In this document: piece after piece, positions 39,286-48,319 of the stretch | How the letters are laid out: every line of letters begins with the position of its first letter | Position numbering within the stretch: position 1 is the first letter of the stretch | NCBI RefSeq assembly: GCF_013363755.1 | Contig: NZ_CP054840.1 | Span: forward strand, 2,287,501 to 2,351,500 | Length of the DNA stretch: 64,000 bases | Direction of reading: 5' to 3' | Source of the DNA: Comamonas antarctica | GTDB lineage: Bacteria; Pseudomonadota; Gammaproteobacteria; Burkholderiales; Burkholderiaceae_C | Notes under the pieces: generated by a model | The model's database searches: none | The model's input: only the letters and a program-made list of their open reading frames with translations | Told to the model about the DNA's origin: nothing | Translations under genes and position numbers: made by a program

Positions 39286-39489
39286 CGGAGGACAGCTGCA
39301 GCGCTTCGGCATGCGCAATGTGGATGCGCCGCGGTGTCGCGGCATGGCAACTTCGCCGTCACAAAGCCGTCAATCTTCGCCCCAAGAATGGCAGGGCAGC
39401 TCTTGTCTGGCATGGCCAGCCCGCTGCGGGGCGGCACCCTTGACCGGGTACCCGCCCCATTCCCGCATCACCACCCAAGAGGCCTTTCC

Positions 39490-41673
39490 ATGTCCCATCA
39501 CATTCCGGGTTCGTGCGACCTGCACCGCCATCGCCTGCCATTCCTGTTGGCGCTGAGCGCCACGCTGGCGCTGTCGGCCTGCGGCGGCAGCGACGGTGCC
39601 GCTCCGGCACCCGCTCCGGCACCCGCTCCGGCACCCGCGCCTGTGGTGCAGAACGCCACCGCCCAGCTGGCGCTGCTCGAGACCACCGACCTGCACTACT
39701 ACGCGCGCAGCTTCAATTACTACTCGGACAAGGAAGACAAGGCCGTGGGCCTGGAGCGCACCGCGACGCTGATCCACAAGGCGCGCGCCGAATTCCCCAA
39801 TACCCTGCTGGTGGACAACGGCGACACCGTCCAGGGCACGGTGCTGGGCACCTATGAGGCGCAGGTCGCGCCGCTGCCGGCCACGCAGCAGCTGTCCATG
39901 TACAAGGCCATGGCCACGCTGAAGTACGACGCCGGGGTGCTGGGCAACCATGAGTTCAACTTCGGCCTGCCGTTTCTCAGCCAGATCCTGGGCGGCGGGC
40001 TGGATGTCGCGGGGGTCGACCCGGCCATCGGCTCCAAGGACAAGGGACCGGGCTTTCCCATCGTGACGGCCAACGTCACCAGCCTCAAGAGCAACAAGCC
40101 GCTGGTCGATCCCTATGTCATCCTCGAGCGCCAGCTGGCCGCGACGCAGGCCGACGGCACGGCCGTGTCGCTGCCGATCAGGATCGGCGTGATCGGCATC
40201 ACCACGCCCGGCATCCTGAACTGGGACAAGGACAAGCTCGACGGCAAGGTCAGCACCCAGGACGGCCGGGACACCGCGGCCAAGTACGTGCCTGAAGTGC
40301 GCGCCAAGGGCGCCGACCTGGTGTTCGTGCTGCTGCACGGCGGCATGAGCGCCAGCGGCTACTTCCCGCAGATGGAAAACCCCGGCTACTACATCACCAA
40401 GGAGGTGCCGGGCATCGACGGCATCGTGATGGGCCATGAGCACAACACCTTCCCCGACCGCGGCACCAGCCCGGCCTACAGGTTCGACGGAGCCGACAAC
40501 GCCAAGGGCACGGTCAACGGCGTGCCGGCCGTCATGGCCAGTTCGTGGGGCAAGGCGCTGGGCGTGATCAACTACGCGCTCAAGTGGGACGGCACGGCGA
40601 AGAAGTGGTCGGTCGACACCGCCAAGACCGACGTGCAGGTACGCACCACCGACTCCAAGGATGCCGCCGGCAAGACGGTGTATGTGGATTCCGACCCGGC
40701 CGTGGTGGCCGCAGTGGACGAGCTGCACAACAAGACCCGCGCCTATGTCGCCTCGCCCATTGGCACCAGCGACTTCCGCCTGAGCTCGATGTTTGCCGAT
40801 GTCGGCAACGTCGGTGCGCTGCAGATCGTCAACCAGGCGCAGCAGGCGTATGTGGCCGACTACGTGCGAGCCAGCCTGCCCCAGTACGCGGGCCTGCCGG
40901 TGCTGTCCGTCACGGCGCCGTTCAAGGCGGGTTTCTCCGGCAGCACGGATTTCACCGATGTGGCCGCGGGCACGATGACCGTTTCGGCGGCGGCCGATCT
41001 GTACCTGTACGACAACAACACCATCCATGCGGTGAAGGTCAACGGCGCACAGATCAAGCAGTGGCTGGAGAACGCGGCCAACCGCTTCAACCAGATCGAT
41101 CCGGCCAAGACCGAAGACCAGTGGCTGATCAACGACAGCAAGACCGGCATCCAACCCGGCGCGTCGTTCCCCGGCTACAACTTCGATGTGTTCACCTCGC
41201 CGGACATCAGCTACGAGATCGACGTGACCCAGCCGAAGTACAACGTCAACAACCCGGCCCAGGGCGGCGAGCGCATCAGGAACCTGCGCTACAAGGGCCT
41301 GCCGATGGACAACGCCAAGGAGTTCATCGTTGCCACCAACAACTACCGCGCCAACAGCAGCGCGCCCTTCATCCTGGGCACGGGCAAGGCCTTCGACATC
41401 GTCTGGGCCTCGCCCGACGCCAACCGCGAAGTGGTGCTGAACTACGTCAAGGCGCAGAAGAACATCACGCGCGCCAGCAACGGCGCGACCAGCAGCTGGC
41501 GCTTCACCAAGGTGCCGACCGCGGGCAAGGTGCTGTTCAAGTCCGCCCCGAACGAGCTGGGTGTCGCGCAGGCCGCGGGCCTGGCCAACATCAGCGTGGA
41601 CCGCGCCGACGACACCGGCGTCAATGGCGGCACCGGCAGCTACGGCATCTACCGCATCGCGCTGGACCAGTAA
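39490..41673 (+). CDS. CpdB-like 2',3'-cyclic-nucleotide phosphodiesterase / 3'-nucleotidase lipoprotein
   Basis: A 727-residue periplasmic or membrane-anchored metallophosphoesterase with C-terminal nucleotidase domain. A lipobox LSAC gives lipidated Cys31, then a PAPAPAPA linker (residues 37-52). Metal-site motifs: LLETTDLHYYARSF, LLVDNGDTVQGT, AGVLGNHEFNFGLPF, VFVLLHGGMS and VMGHEHNTFPDRG. The C-terminal part has LYLYDNNTIHAVKVNGAQIKQWLENAANRFNQ. It would release nucleosides and phosphate from 2',3'-cyclic and 3'-nucleotides outside the cytoplasm. Usual CpdB is about 650 residues without a lipobox. The ATG at 39490 starts the lipoprotein signal. A strong terminator follows. Confidence 0.9.
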   Translation: MSHHIPGSCDLHRHRLPFLLALSATLALSACGGSDGAAPAPAPAPAPAPAPVVQNATAQLALLETTDLHYYARSFNYYSDKEDKAVGLERTATLIHKARAEFPNTLLVDNGDTVQGTVLGTYEAQVAPLPATQQLSMYKAMATLKYDAGVLGNHEFNFGLPFLSQILGGGLDVAGVDPAIGSKDKGPGFPIVTANVTSLKSNKPLVDPYVILERQLAATQADGTAVSLPIRIGVIGITTPGILNWDKDKLDGKVSTQDGRDTAAKYVPEVRAKGADLVFVLLHGGMSASGYFPQMENPGYYITKEVPGIDGIVMGHEHNTFPDRGTSPAYRFDGADNAKGTVNGVPAVMASSWGKALGVINYALKWDGTAKKWSVDTAKTDVQVRTTDSKDAAGKTVYVDSDPAVVAAVDELHNKTRAYVASPIGTSDFRLSSMFADVGNVGALQIVNQAQQAYVADYVRASLPQYAGLPVLSVTAPFKAGFSGSTDFTDVAAGTMTVSAAADLYLYDNNTIHAVKVNGAQIKQWLENAANRFNQIDPAKTEDQWLINDSKTGIQPGASFPGYNFDVFTSPDISYEIDVTQPKYNVNNPAQGGERIRNLRYKGLPMDNAKEFIVATNNYRANSSAPFILGTGKAFDIVWASPDANREVVLNYVKAQKNITRASNGATSSWRFTKVPTAGKVLFKSAPNELGVAQAAGLANISVDRADDTGVNGGTGSYGIYRIALDQ
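39602..39640 (+). repeat. 12-bp tandem repeat coding for a Pro-Ala linker
   Basis: GCTCCGGCACCC-type units repeat about three times and code for alternating Pro and Ala just after the lipobox of the CpdB-like protein. Unit length is a multiple of three, so slippage would change linker length without a frameshift. Confidence 0.8.
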
Positions 41674-41700
41674 AGCCAGGCGCGCGGCGCCGAGCACAGG

Positions 41701-41729
41701 AAAAGGGGTGCCCGATGGCACCCCTTTTT
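41701..41729. terminator. Bidirectional rho-independent terminator
   Basis: AAAAGGGGTGCC and GGCACCCCTTTT form a 12-bp stem around a CGAT loop, with A and T runs on either side. It lies between the convergent CpdB-like and transglycosylase genes and can serve both. Confidence 0.93.
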
Positions 41730-41749
41730 CATGGCGCGGCTGACTGCCG

Positions 41750-43066
41750 TCACTGCAGTCGCTGCAGCAGCTCCAGCGTGGGATAGCCGTCGGCGGGCAG
41801 ACCCAGGCTTTGCTGATAGGCACGGACGCCGCGCCGTGTCGCCGGGCCCATGGTGCCATCGGGCGTGCCGGTATCGAAGCCGCGCGCGTTCAGCGCCGTC
41901 TGCAGCGCGCGCACCTGGCTGCTGCTGAGGGCCGCCAGATCGCGCGGCCAGGCGGCCTGCACACCCGGGCCGCCCGCGAGTTTCTGCGCCAGCAGCCCGA
42001 CGCCGAGCGCGTAGCTGGTCGAGTTGTTGTAGCGCAGGATGGTGCGGAAGTTGGTGCCGACCAGGAAGGCGGGGCCGCGTGCACCCGCGGGCAGCAGGAT
42101 GGAGGCGCCGTCGAGCGCCGGCAGCGGCGCGCCGTTCATCGACTGCACGCCCTCGCCCGCCCATTGGGCCGATGGCTGTCGCACGCTGTCTTCGGCGCGC
42201 GCGTAGTCGAAGCCCTGCGGCAGGCGCACCTCGAGCCCCCAGGGCTGGCCGGCCTGCCAGCCCGAGCGCGCGAGGAAGTTCGCCGTCGAGGCCATCACGT
42301 CGGGAACGCTGCCCCAGATGTCGCGCCGGCCGTCGCCATCGGCATCGACCGCATACGCCAGGAAGTTCGAGGGCAGGAACTGCGTCTGGCCCATGGCCCC
42401 GGCCCACGAGCCGACCATCTGCGCGCGCGCGATGTCGCCGTTTTGCAGGATCTTCAGTGCCGCGAGCAGCTGCCCGCGCGCCCACTCGCCGCGCCGGCCC
42501 TCGAAGGCCAGCGTCGCCAGCGCGTCGATCGCGGGAATGTCGCCGACATTGCTGCCATAGTTGCTTTCCATGCCCCAGATCGCGGCCAGGATCTCGGTGG
42601 GCACGCCGTAGCGCGCGGCAATGGGATCGATCGAGGCACGCAGCGGGCGCAACTTCTCCTGGCCGCGCGTGATGCGCTGCGCCGAGACCGCGCTGTCGAG
42701 ATAGGCCCAGACGGTGCGCGTGAACTCGGGCTGCGCACGGTCCGACGCGATGACGCGGGGCACGAGGCGCACATCGGCAAATGCGGACTGCAGCGTGGCT
42801 TCATCGATGCCGGCGGCGCGGGCGCTGGTGCGGAACTCGGCGACCCAGCGCGCGAACTGCTGCTCGTGCTCGGCCTGGCTGGTTGCGGCCGGTGCCGCCG
42901 CCGGGGTGGGCGCTGGAGCCGGGCTTGCGCTGGCGACCGCGGGTGCCTGCGCCTGGTTGTCTACCGGGGGTGTGGAGGTGCAACCTGCGATGGCCACGAG
43001 CGCCAGGAGGCTTGGAGCCACCCAGAAGCGGGCCGGTGCGGGAGAGGAAGAAGTGATGTGCATCAT
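41750..43066 (-). CDS. MltB-like lytic murein transglycosylase lipoprotein with peptidoglycan-binding domain
   Basis: About 438 residues. A lipobox IAGC gives lipidated Cys29, followed by an Ala-Pro-rich linker. The SLT_2/MltB-type catalytic domain spans about 75-365, with WGMESNYGSNVGD around the catalytic glutamate, GSWAGAMGQTQFLPSNF and VDADGDGRRDIWGS. A C-terminal PG_binding_1 domain (LSSSQVRALQTALNARGFDTGTPDGTMGPATRRGVRAYQ) ends the protein. It cleaves glycan strands to 1,6-anhydro ends in the periplasm. Start: tandem ATGATG; the first ATG (43066-43064) overlaps the stop of the Prx-Grx gene, indicating translational coupling. Confidence 0.92.
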   Translation of the reverse strand: MMHITSSSPAPARFWVAPSLLALVAIAGCTSTPPVDNQAQAPAVASASPAPAPTPAAAPAATSQAEHEQQFARWVAEFRTSARAAGIDEATLQSAFADVRLVPRVIASDRAQPEFTRTVWAYLDSAVSAQRITRGQEKLRPLRASIDPIAARYGVPTEILAAIWGMESNYGSNVGDIPAIDALATLAFEGRRGEWARGQLLAALKILQNGDIARAQMVGSWAGAMGQTQFLPSNFLAYAVDADGDGRRDIWGSVPDVMASTANFLARSGWQAGQPWGLEVRLPQGFDYARAEDSVRQPSAQWAGEGVQSMNGAPLPALDGASILLPAGARGPAFLVGTNFRTILRYNNSTSYALGVGLLAQKLAGGPGVQAAWPRDLAALSSSQVRALQTALNARGFDTGTPDGTMGPATRRGVRAYQQSLGLPADGYPTLELLQRLQ

Positions 43067-43833
43067 TCCATTTTCGCCGTTCCTGCATCCGCGCCGCGCT
43101 GCTGGAGCCACTGTTCGATCGCTTCGCTGTCGCCGATCAAGCTGCCGTTGACGAACAGCTGCGGCACGGTCTGCGCCTTGGCAAGCGCACCCAGCGCGCA
43201 ATTGCGGATGCTGTCGGGCAGGCTGATATCGGCATAGGCCACGCCTGCCGCGTCGAGCAGTTGCTTGGCATGGGCGCAGAAGGCGCAGCCCGGCTTGCTC
43301 AGCAGCGCCACCTGGTCGGGCGCCTGGGCGTCCTTGTTCACATAGTGCAGCAGCGTGTCCGCATCGGAGACCTCGAAGGGATCGCCGGGCACATCGTCCT
43401 CGATGAACATCTTGTCGATGACGCCGTCGCGCACCAGCATCGAGTAGCGCCAGGAGCGCTTGCCGAAGTTCAGATCGCTCTTGTCGACCAGCATGCCCAT
43501 CTGCTCGGTGAAGCTGGCATTGCCGTCGGGCAGCATGAACACGTTGTCGCAGCCCTGGTCCCCAGCCCAGTTCTCCATGACGAAGGGGTCGTTCACGGCA
43601 ACGCAGATGATGTCATCGACGCCGTTGGCGCGAAAGGTCTCGGCCAGCTCGTTGAAGCGCGGCAGATGGGTCGATGAACAGGTCGGCGTATAGGCACCCG
43701 GCAGCGAGAAAACCGCGACCGTCTTTCCCTTGAACAGCTGGGTGGAGTCGGTGTCCTTCCACTCGCCATCTTCGCGGTAGCGGAACGTGACGTCGGGAAC
43801 GCGCTGGCCTTCCCGGGATGCAAATTTTGGCAT
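43063..43833 (-). CDS. Hybrid peroxiredoxin-glutaredoxin (Prx5/Grx fusion)
   Basis: A 256-residue thiol peroxidase. Residues 1 to about 165 are a Prx5-type peroxiredoxin with peroxidatic Cys52 in PGAYTPTCSSTHLP. Residues about 172-250 are a glutaredoxin with the CxxC motif in KPGCAFCAH (Cys183 and Cys186) and TVPQLFVNGSLIGDSEAIE for glutathione binding. The fused form reduces peroxides with glutathione without a separate glutaredoxin. It is coupled to the transglycosylase gene by a four-base ATGA overlap, a pairing with no obvious functional link. Confidence 0.95.
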   Translation of the reverse strand: MPKFASREGQRVPDVTFRYREDGEWKDTDSTQLFKGKTVAVFSLPGAYTPTCSSTHLPRFNELAETFRANGVDDIICVAVNDPFVMENWAGDQGCDNVFMLPDGNASFTEQMGMLVDKSDLNFGKRSWRYSMLVRDGVIDKMFIEDDVPGDPFEVSDADTLLHYVNKDAQAPDQVALLSKPGCAFCAHAKQLLDAAGVAYADISLPDSIRNCALGALAKAQTVPQLFVNGSLIGDSEAIEQWLQQRGADAGTAKME

Positions 43834-44051
43834 GGGATCCTTCTCATGGTTGCTTGGCTGTCTTTGAAAGTCTCATGCATGGCGGGGCCGGCACGTAAGC
43901 CGGCGCCGCATGGAATCCAGAGGCTGCTCCTACGCGTGCACGCCACCGCGTTCCGTCCGACACGGTCGAGCGCGCGAGTCCGGCGCCGCGGGGGAGGATG
44001 CCCGCCCATGATGAAGACCAGCTTCCTCCTCATTTCCGCACGCCCCATCCC

Positions 44052-45779
44052 ATGAGCACCGCTCCCCGCGCCACCCCCGCCCGCACGCGCCGCACCGCCA
44101 ACCCCATCGACACCACGTTGCGCAAGGTCTTTGGCCTCAAGCGGCTGCGGCCCGGCCAGCTCGAGGTGATCGAGCGCGTGCTGCAGGGCACGAACACGCT
44201 GGCTGTCATGCCCACGGGCGCGGGCAAGTCGCTGTGCTACCAATTGCCCGCCCTGCTGCTGCCGGGCACGACGGTGGTGGTCTCGCCGCTGGTGGCGCTG
44301 ATGAAGGACCAGTGCGACGCCCTGCGCGCGCTGGGCGTGGCGGCGGTGCAGATCAACAGCGCCATCGGCAGCGAGGAACTCGCGGCCGCGCGCGAGGCCG
44401 TGGAGAACGGCAGCGCCCGCATCGTGCTGACCACGCCCGAACAGATTGCCGATCCGGCGCTGACCACGGCGCTGTCGCGCCATCCGGTGAGCCTGCTGGT
44501 GGTCGACGAAGCCCACTGCATCTCCGAATGGGGCCATGACTTCCGCCCCGCTTTCCTGGAGATCGCGCCGGCGGTGCGCGCGCTGGGCCGTCCCGCGGTG
44601 CTGGCGCTCACGGCCACCGCCAAGCCCACGGTGATGTCCGAGATCATCGCGCTGCTGGGCATTGCGGCCAAGGACGTCGTGCAGGCCGGCGCCTACCGCC
44701 CCAACCTGCAATTTGCCGTCGAGCCGCTGGCGCGCGCCGCCGACCGCCTGCCCCGGGCGCTGGCGCTGGTGGCGGGCTACGCGGGATCGGGCATCGTCTA
44801 CACGGCCACCATCAAATGCGCCGAGGAGCTGCATGCCAAGCTCGCGGCCGAGGGCGAGTCCGTGGGCCTGTACCACGGCCGGCTCAATGCCGGCGAGCGC
44901 GCGCAGGCACAGGACGACTTCATGGAAGGCCGGGTGCGCGTGATGGTGGCCACCAACGCGTTTGGACTGGGTATCGACAAGCCCGATATCCGCTTCGTGC
45001 TGCACTACCAGATGCCTGCCAGCGTCGATGCCTACTACCAGGAAGCGGGCCGCGCGGGCCGCGACGGCGAAAACGCCACTTGCACCTTGCTCTACGTGCC
45101 GCAGGACCGCGCGCTGCAGAGCTTTTTCCTGTCGGGCCGCTACCCGTCGCTCGACGACCTGCAGGCCATCATGGCGTTGCTGCACCAGCCAGCGCCCGAG
45201 GGCAGCTGGTCGGCCGACGCCATTGTCGAGGCCGCCGAGCGCCCGCGCGCCAAGGTGCTGGTGGCATTGAGCCTGCTGCGCAGCCACAAGGCCGTGCGCC
45301 GCACGCGCGCCGGCCGTTTCCATGTGGTCCAGGATCTCGATGCCGCGGCGCTCGAAGCCCTGCTCACCGGCTACCGCACGCGGCGCGAGCAGGATGGCGC
45401 GACGCTGGAAGCCATGGTGGCCTATGCGCAGGGCGGGCGCTGCCGCTGGCAGGCGGTGCTGGCGGCGCTGGGCGAAGCCCCCTCGTTCGACACCTGCGGC
45501 CACTGCGACAACTGCCAGCGGCTGGCGGCGCTGTCGCGCCTGGCGCCCGCTGCCGTCGTGCCGCCGATCGAGATCCGCCCTGCCGCGCCGGCCAAGCCGC
45601 GCTTCGCGGGGGGCGACACGGTACGCGCCAAACGCTACGGCGCGGGCCAGGTCGTCGAAGCCGACCAGAACTCGGTGACCGTGGAGTTCCCGGACGGCGT
45701 GCGCCGCACCTTTCTGCCGGAGTTCGTGCGCGTCGCGCGGCAGGCACGCGGGGTGGCGCAGGCAGCCGCGGCGCATTGA
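44052..45779 (+). CDS. RecQ-family ATP-dependent DNA helicase
   Basis: A 575-residue superfamily 2 helicase of the RecQ family, which unwinds 3' tailed DNA during repair and recombination. Motifs: RLRPGQLEVIERVL (motif 0), MPTGAGKS Walker A at 53-60, VDEAHCISEWGHDFRP with DEAH at 152-155, VMVATNAFGLGIDKPDIRFV, and QEAGRAGRDG with the arginine finger. A short zinc-binding element follows (TCGHCDNCQ near 480). No HRDC domain is seen; the C terminus instead ends in a small domain (GDTVRAKRYGAGQVVEADQNSVTVEF). The start is ATG 44052. Shorter than E. coli RecQ because of the reduced C terminus. Confidence 0.93.
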   Translation: MSTAPRATPARTRRTANPIDTTLRKVFGLKRLRPGQLEVIERVLQGTNTLAVMPTGAGKSLCYQLPALLLPGTTVVVSPLVALMKDQCDALRALGVAAVQINSAIGSEELAAAREAVENGSARIVLTTPEQIADPALTTALSRHPVSLLVVDEAHCISEWGHDFRPAFLEIAPAVRALGRPAVLALTATAKPTVMSEIIALLGIAAKDVVQAGAYRPNLQFAVEPLARAADRLPRALALVAGYAGSGIVYTATIKCAEELHAKLAAEGESVGLYHGRLNAGERAQAQDDFMEGRVRVMVATNAFGLGIDKPDIRFVLHYQMPASVDAYYQEAGRAGRDGENATCTLLYVPQDRALQSFFLSGRYPSLDDLQAIMALLHQPAPEGSWSADAIVEAAERPRAKVLVALSLLRSHKAVRRTRAGRFHVVQDLDAAALEALLTGYRTRREQDGATLEAMVAYAQGGRCRWQAVLAALGEAPSFDTCGHCDNCQRLAALSRLAPAAVVPPIEIRPAAPAKPRFAGGDTVRAKRYGAGQVVEADQNSVTVEFPDGVRRTFLPEFVRVARQARGVAQAAAAH

Positions 45780-45826
45780 TCCGGGTGGCTTGAAGTCAAG
45801 CGCGCGGGTTTTCGAGAGCTGGCCAT

Positions 45827-45857
45827 TCATCCTTCGACCGGCTCAGGACGAACGGAA
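45827..45857. repeat. Dispersed repeat, single copy
   Basis: The text TCATCCTTCGACC followed by GGCTCAGGACGAACGG matches the repeat found at 62265-62308. It lies in the 170-base gap between RecQ and a Bug gene, which otherwise shows nothing. Confidence 0.7.
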
Positions 45858-45949
45858 ACCCTCCTCGGTTTGTGCATGCGGCGCCGGCTCAAAACGGATC
45901 CGAGCCATGTAAGAATCCGTGCCGCTGCCAAAACAACAGGAGATGCCGC

Positions 45950-46957
45950 ATGACTCACCGCCCGACGCCTTCGCGCCGCCACTTCCTGGGCCGCGCCGGC
46001 GGCGCCCTCGCCCTGGCCGGCCTGATGGCCGGCATCGCGCCCGCCGCGCACGCCCAGCCCCAGCCGCTGCTCGACGGCCCGCTGCGCATCATCGTCGGTT
46101 ATGCACCCGGAGGCGCCACCGACCGCGTGGCGCGCATCGTCGGCGACAAGCTCGGCGCGCGCCTGGGCGTGCCCGTGATCGTCGAGAACAAATCGGGTGC
46201 GGGCGGCCGCCTCGCGGCGCAGCAGGTCAAGGCCACGCCCGCCAACCAGAATGTGCTGATGCTGGCCAACCCCGCGGTCATGGTGGTCGCGCCCCTGGTA
46301 TTCAAGGACAACGGCTACGACGCCGAGCGCGACTTCGTGCCGGTCTCGCATGTCAACACCTACGATTTCGCGCTGGCGGTGTCGCCCAGCCTGCCCGTGC
46401 GCAACCTGGGCGAGCTGCTGGAGTGGCTGCGCGCCCATCCGCAGCAGGCCAACTTCGGCGTGCCCGCCACCGGCAGCCTGCCGCATTTCTTTGCGCTGAT
46501 GGCCGGCGCGAAAGCCGGCGTGCCCACGCAGGTCGTCGGCTACCGCGGTTCGGCGCCGCTGCTCAACGACCTGCTCGGCAACCAGGTGCCGGTCGCGGTC
46601 GACACGCTCGATGTCGTCGTCGCCCAGCATGAAGCCGGCAAGTTGCGCATCCTGGCGCTGTCGGGCGCGCAGCGCTCGCCGTTCGCACCCGGCATTCCCA
46701 CCTTCAAGGAAGCCGGGCTGGACCTGGCGGCCACCGGCTGGAACACCTTCTTTGCGCCGGCGAGCATGCCCAAGGACAAGGTGGAGCGCCTGGCGCGCGC
46801 CATCCATGACGTCATGCAGGAGCCCGAAACCGCCAGCCGCTTCAAGGACGCGATGATGGTTCCCGTGGTCAGCACGCAGGCCGAAACGGTCAAGATGCTC
46901 CACGCCTACCGCGCGCAATGGGCGCCGGTGGTGCAGAAGTCCGGCTACCAGCCCTGA
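45950..46957 (+). CDS. TctC/Bug periplasmic substrate-binding protein, sulfatase-linked (cassette 2)
   Basis: A 335-residue Bug receptor. The leader contains an RR pair (MTHRPTPSRRHFLGRAGGAL) compatible with Tat or Sec export and ends at AHAQ. Motifs: LRIIVGYAPGGATDRVARIV, GVPVIVENKSGAGGRLAAQQV and GIPTFKEAGLDLAATGWNTFFAPASMP. The start is ATG 45950 with AGGAG seven bases upstream. It is 17 bases before the second sulfatase, so this is a Bug-sulfatase operon mirrored by 9568-11889, here with the receptor first. Confidence 0.93.
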   Translation: MTHRPTPSRRHFLGRAGGALALAGLMAGIAPAAHAQPQPLLDGPLRIIVGYAPGGATDRVARIVGDKLGARLGVPVIVENKSGAGGRLAAQQVKATPANQNVLMLANPAVMVVAPLVFKDNGYDAERDFVPVSHVNTYDFALAVSPSLPVRNLGELLEWLRAHPQQANFGVPATGSLPHFFALMAGAKAGVPTQVVGYRGSAPLLNDLLGNQVPVAVDTLDVVVAQHEAGKLRILALSGAQRSPFAPGIPTFKEAGLDLAATGWNTFFAPASMPKDKVERLARAIHDVMQEPETASRFKDAMMVPVVSTQAETVKMLHAYRAQWAPVVQKSGYQP

Positions 46958-46974
46958 GGGCCACGCGAGCGCAG

Positions 46975-48297
46975 ATGTCCATGACACGACCCAACATCAT
47001 CTTCATCGTTGCCGACGATCTCGGCTACGCCGACCTGGGCTGCTACGGCGGCCGCGACGCCGAATTCGGCCCGGTCTCCCCCGTGCTCGACCAGATGGCG
47101 GCTGGCGGCCTCAAACTGACTCAGGGCTACTCGAACTCTCCGGTGTGCTCGCCCACGCGTTTCGCGCTGATCACCGGCCGCTACCAGTACCGCCTGCGCG
47201 GCGCGGCCGAGGAGCCGATCCGCAGCGACAGCCGCGGCAGCAGCACGCTGGGCATGCCGCCGGAGCATCCGACCCTGCCCTCGCTGCTGCGCGATGGCGG
47301 CTACCGCACGGCGCTGATCGGCAAGTGGCATCTGGGCTATCCGCCGCACTTCGGTCCGCTGCGTTCGGGCTACGAGGAGTTCTTCGGCCCGCTGTCGGGC
47401 GGCATCGACTATTTCACGCACTGCGACTCGCGCGGCAGCCACGACCTGTGGAATGGTGCGGAGGCTGCGCAGTCCGAGGGCTATCTCACCGACCTGCTGT
47501 CGCAGCGCGCAGTCGATTACGTCGGCCGCATGGCGCAGCAGGACGCGCCCTTCTTCCTGAGCCTGCACTACACCGCGCCGCACTGGCCCTGGGAGACGCG
47601 CGACGACGCGGCCCGCGCGCCCACGGTGAAGGACAACCTGTTCGACCTCTCGGGCGGCAACATCCACACCTACCGCCGCATGATCCACCACATGGATGAA
47701 GGCATAGGCCGGGTGATGGCGGCACTGAAGCAGCATGGGCTGGCCGAGAACACGCTGGTGATCTTCACCAGCGACAACGGCGGCGAACGCTTTTCCGACA
47801 GCTGGCCGCTGGTCGGCGGCAAGATGGACCTGACCGAAGGCGGTATCCGCGTGCCGTGGATTGCCCACTGGCCGGCCGTGATCAAGCCCGGCAGCGAGAG
47901 CCGGCAGCTGTGCATGACCATGGACTGGTCGGCCACCATCCTCGATGCGGCAGGCGTTTCGGCCGCGCCCGCTTACCCGCTCGATGGCGTATCGCTGCTG
48001 CCCGTGCTGCGCGAGCCCGGCCACAGCTTCGCGCGCCCGCTGCACTGGCGCATGAACCACCGCGGCCAGCAGGCGCTGCGCGACGGCGACTGGAAGTACC
48101 TGTGCGTCGACGGCAACGAGTACCTGTTCAACATTCCCGCCGACGAACGCGAACGCGCCAACCAGGCCGGCCGCGACCCCGAGCGGCTGGCCCGGATGCG
48201 CGCCGCGTGGGAAACGTGGAATGCAAGCATGCCCGCGATCGCGGCCGACGCGACCATCAGCCTCGGTTACTCGACCAAGGACATGCCGCAGCGCTGA
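46975..48297 (+). CDS. Type I sulfatase (arylsulfatase A family), cassette 2
   Basis: A 440-residue sulfatase with the same length and order of motifs as the copy at 10567-11889 and roughly two-thirds or more identical by eye: IIFIVADDLGYADLGCYGG, SPVCSPTRFALITG with Cys58 as formylglycine precursor, GYRTALIGKWHLGYP and FTSDNGGERFSDSWPLVGG. Both end in SLGYS(A/T)KDMPQR. It has no signal peptide, so likely cytoplasmic. It follows its Bug receptor closely. Where formylglycine is made is not shown in this window. Confidence 0.93.
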   Translation: MSMTRPNIIFIVADDLGYADLGCYGGRDAEFGPVSPVLDQMAAGGLKLTQGYSNSPVCSPTRFALITGRYQYRLRGAAEEPIRSDSRGSSTLGMPPEHPTLPSLLRDGGYRTALIGKWHLGYPPHFGPLRSGYEEFFGPLSGGIDYFTHCDSRGSHDLWNGAEAAQSEGYLTDLLSQRAVDYVGRMAQQDAPFFLSLHYTAPHWPWETRDDAARAPTVKDNLFDLSGGNIHTYRRMIHHMDEGIGRVMAALKQHGLAENTLVIFTSDNGGERFSDSWPLVGGKMDLTEGGIRVPWIAHWPAVIKPGSESRQLCMTMDWSATILDAAGVSAAPAYPLDGVSLLPVLREPGHSFARPLHWRMNHRGQQALRDGDWKYLCVDGNEYLFNIPADERERANQAGRDPERLARMRAAWETWNASMPAIAADATISLGYSTKDMPQR

Positions 48298-48319
48298 ACG
48301 CTGGGGCAGCGTTTTCGGC

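Noticed and set aside
43875..43912. GC-rich hairpin between the Prx-Grx and RecQ genes as a terminator
   Set aside because: The stem has a mismatch and no T run follows on either strand.
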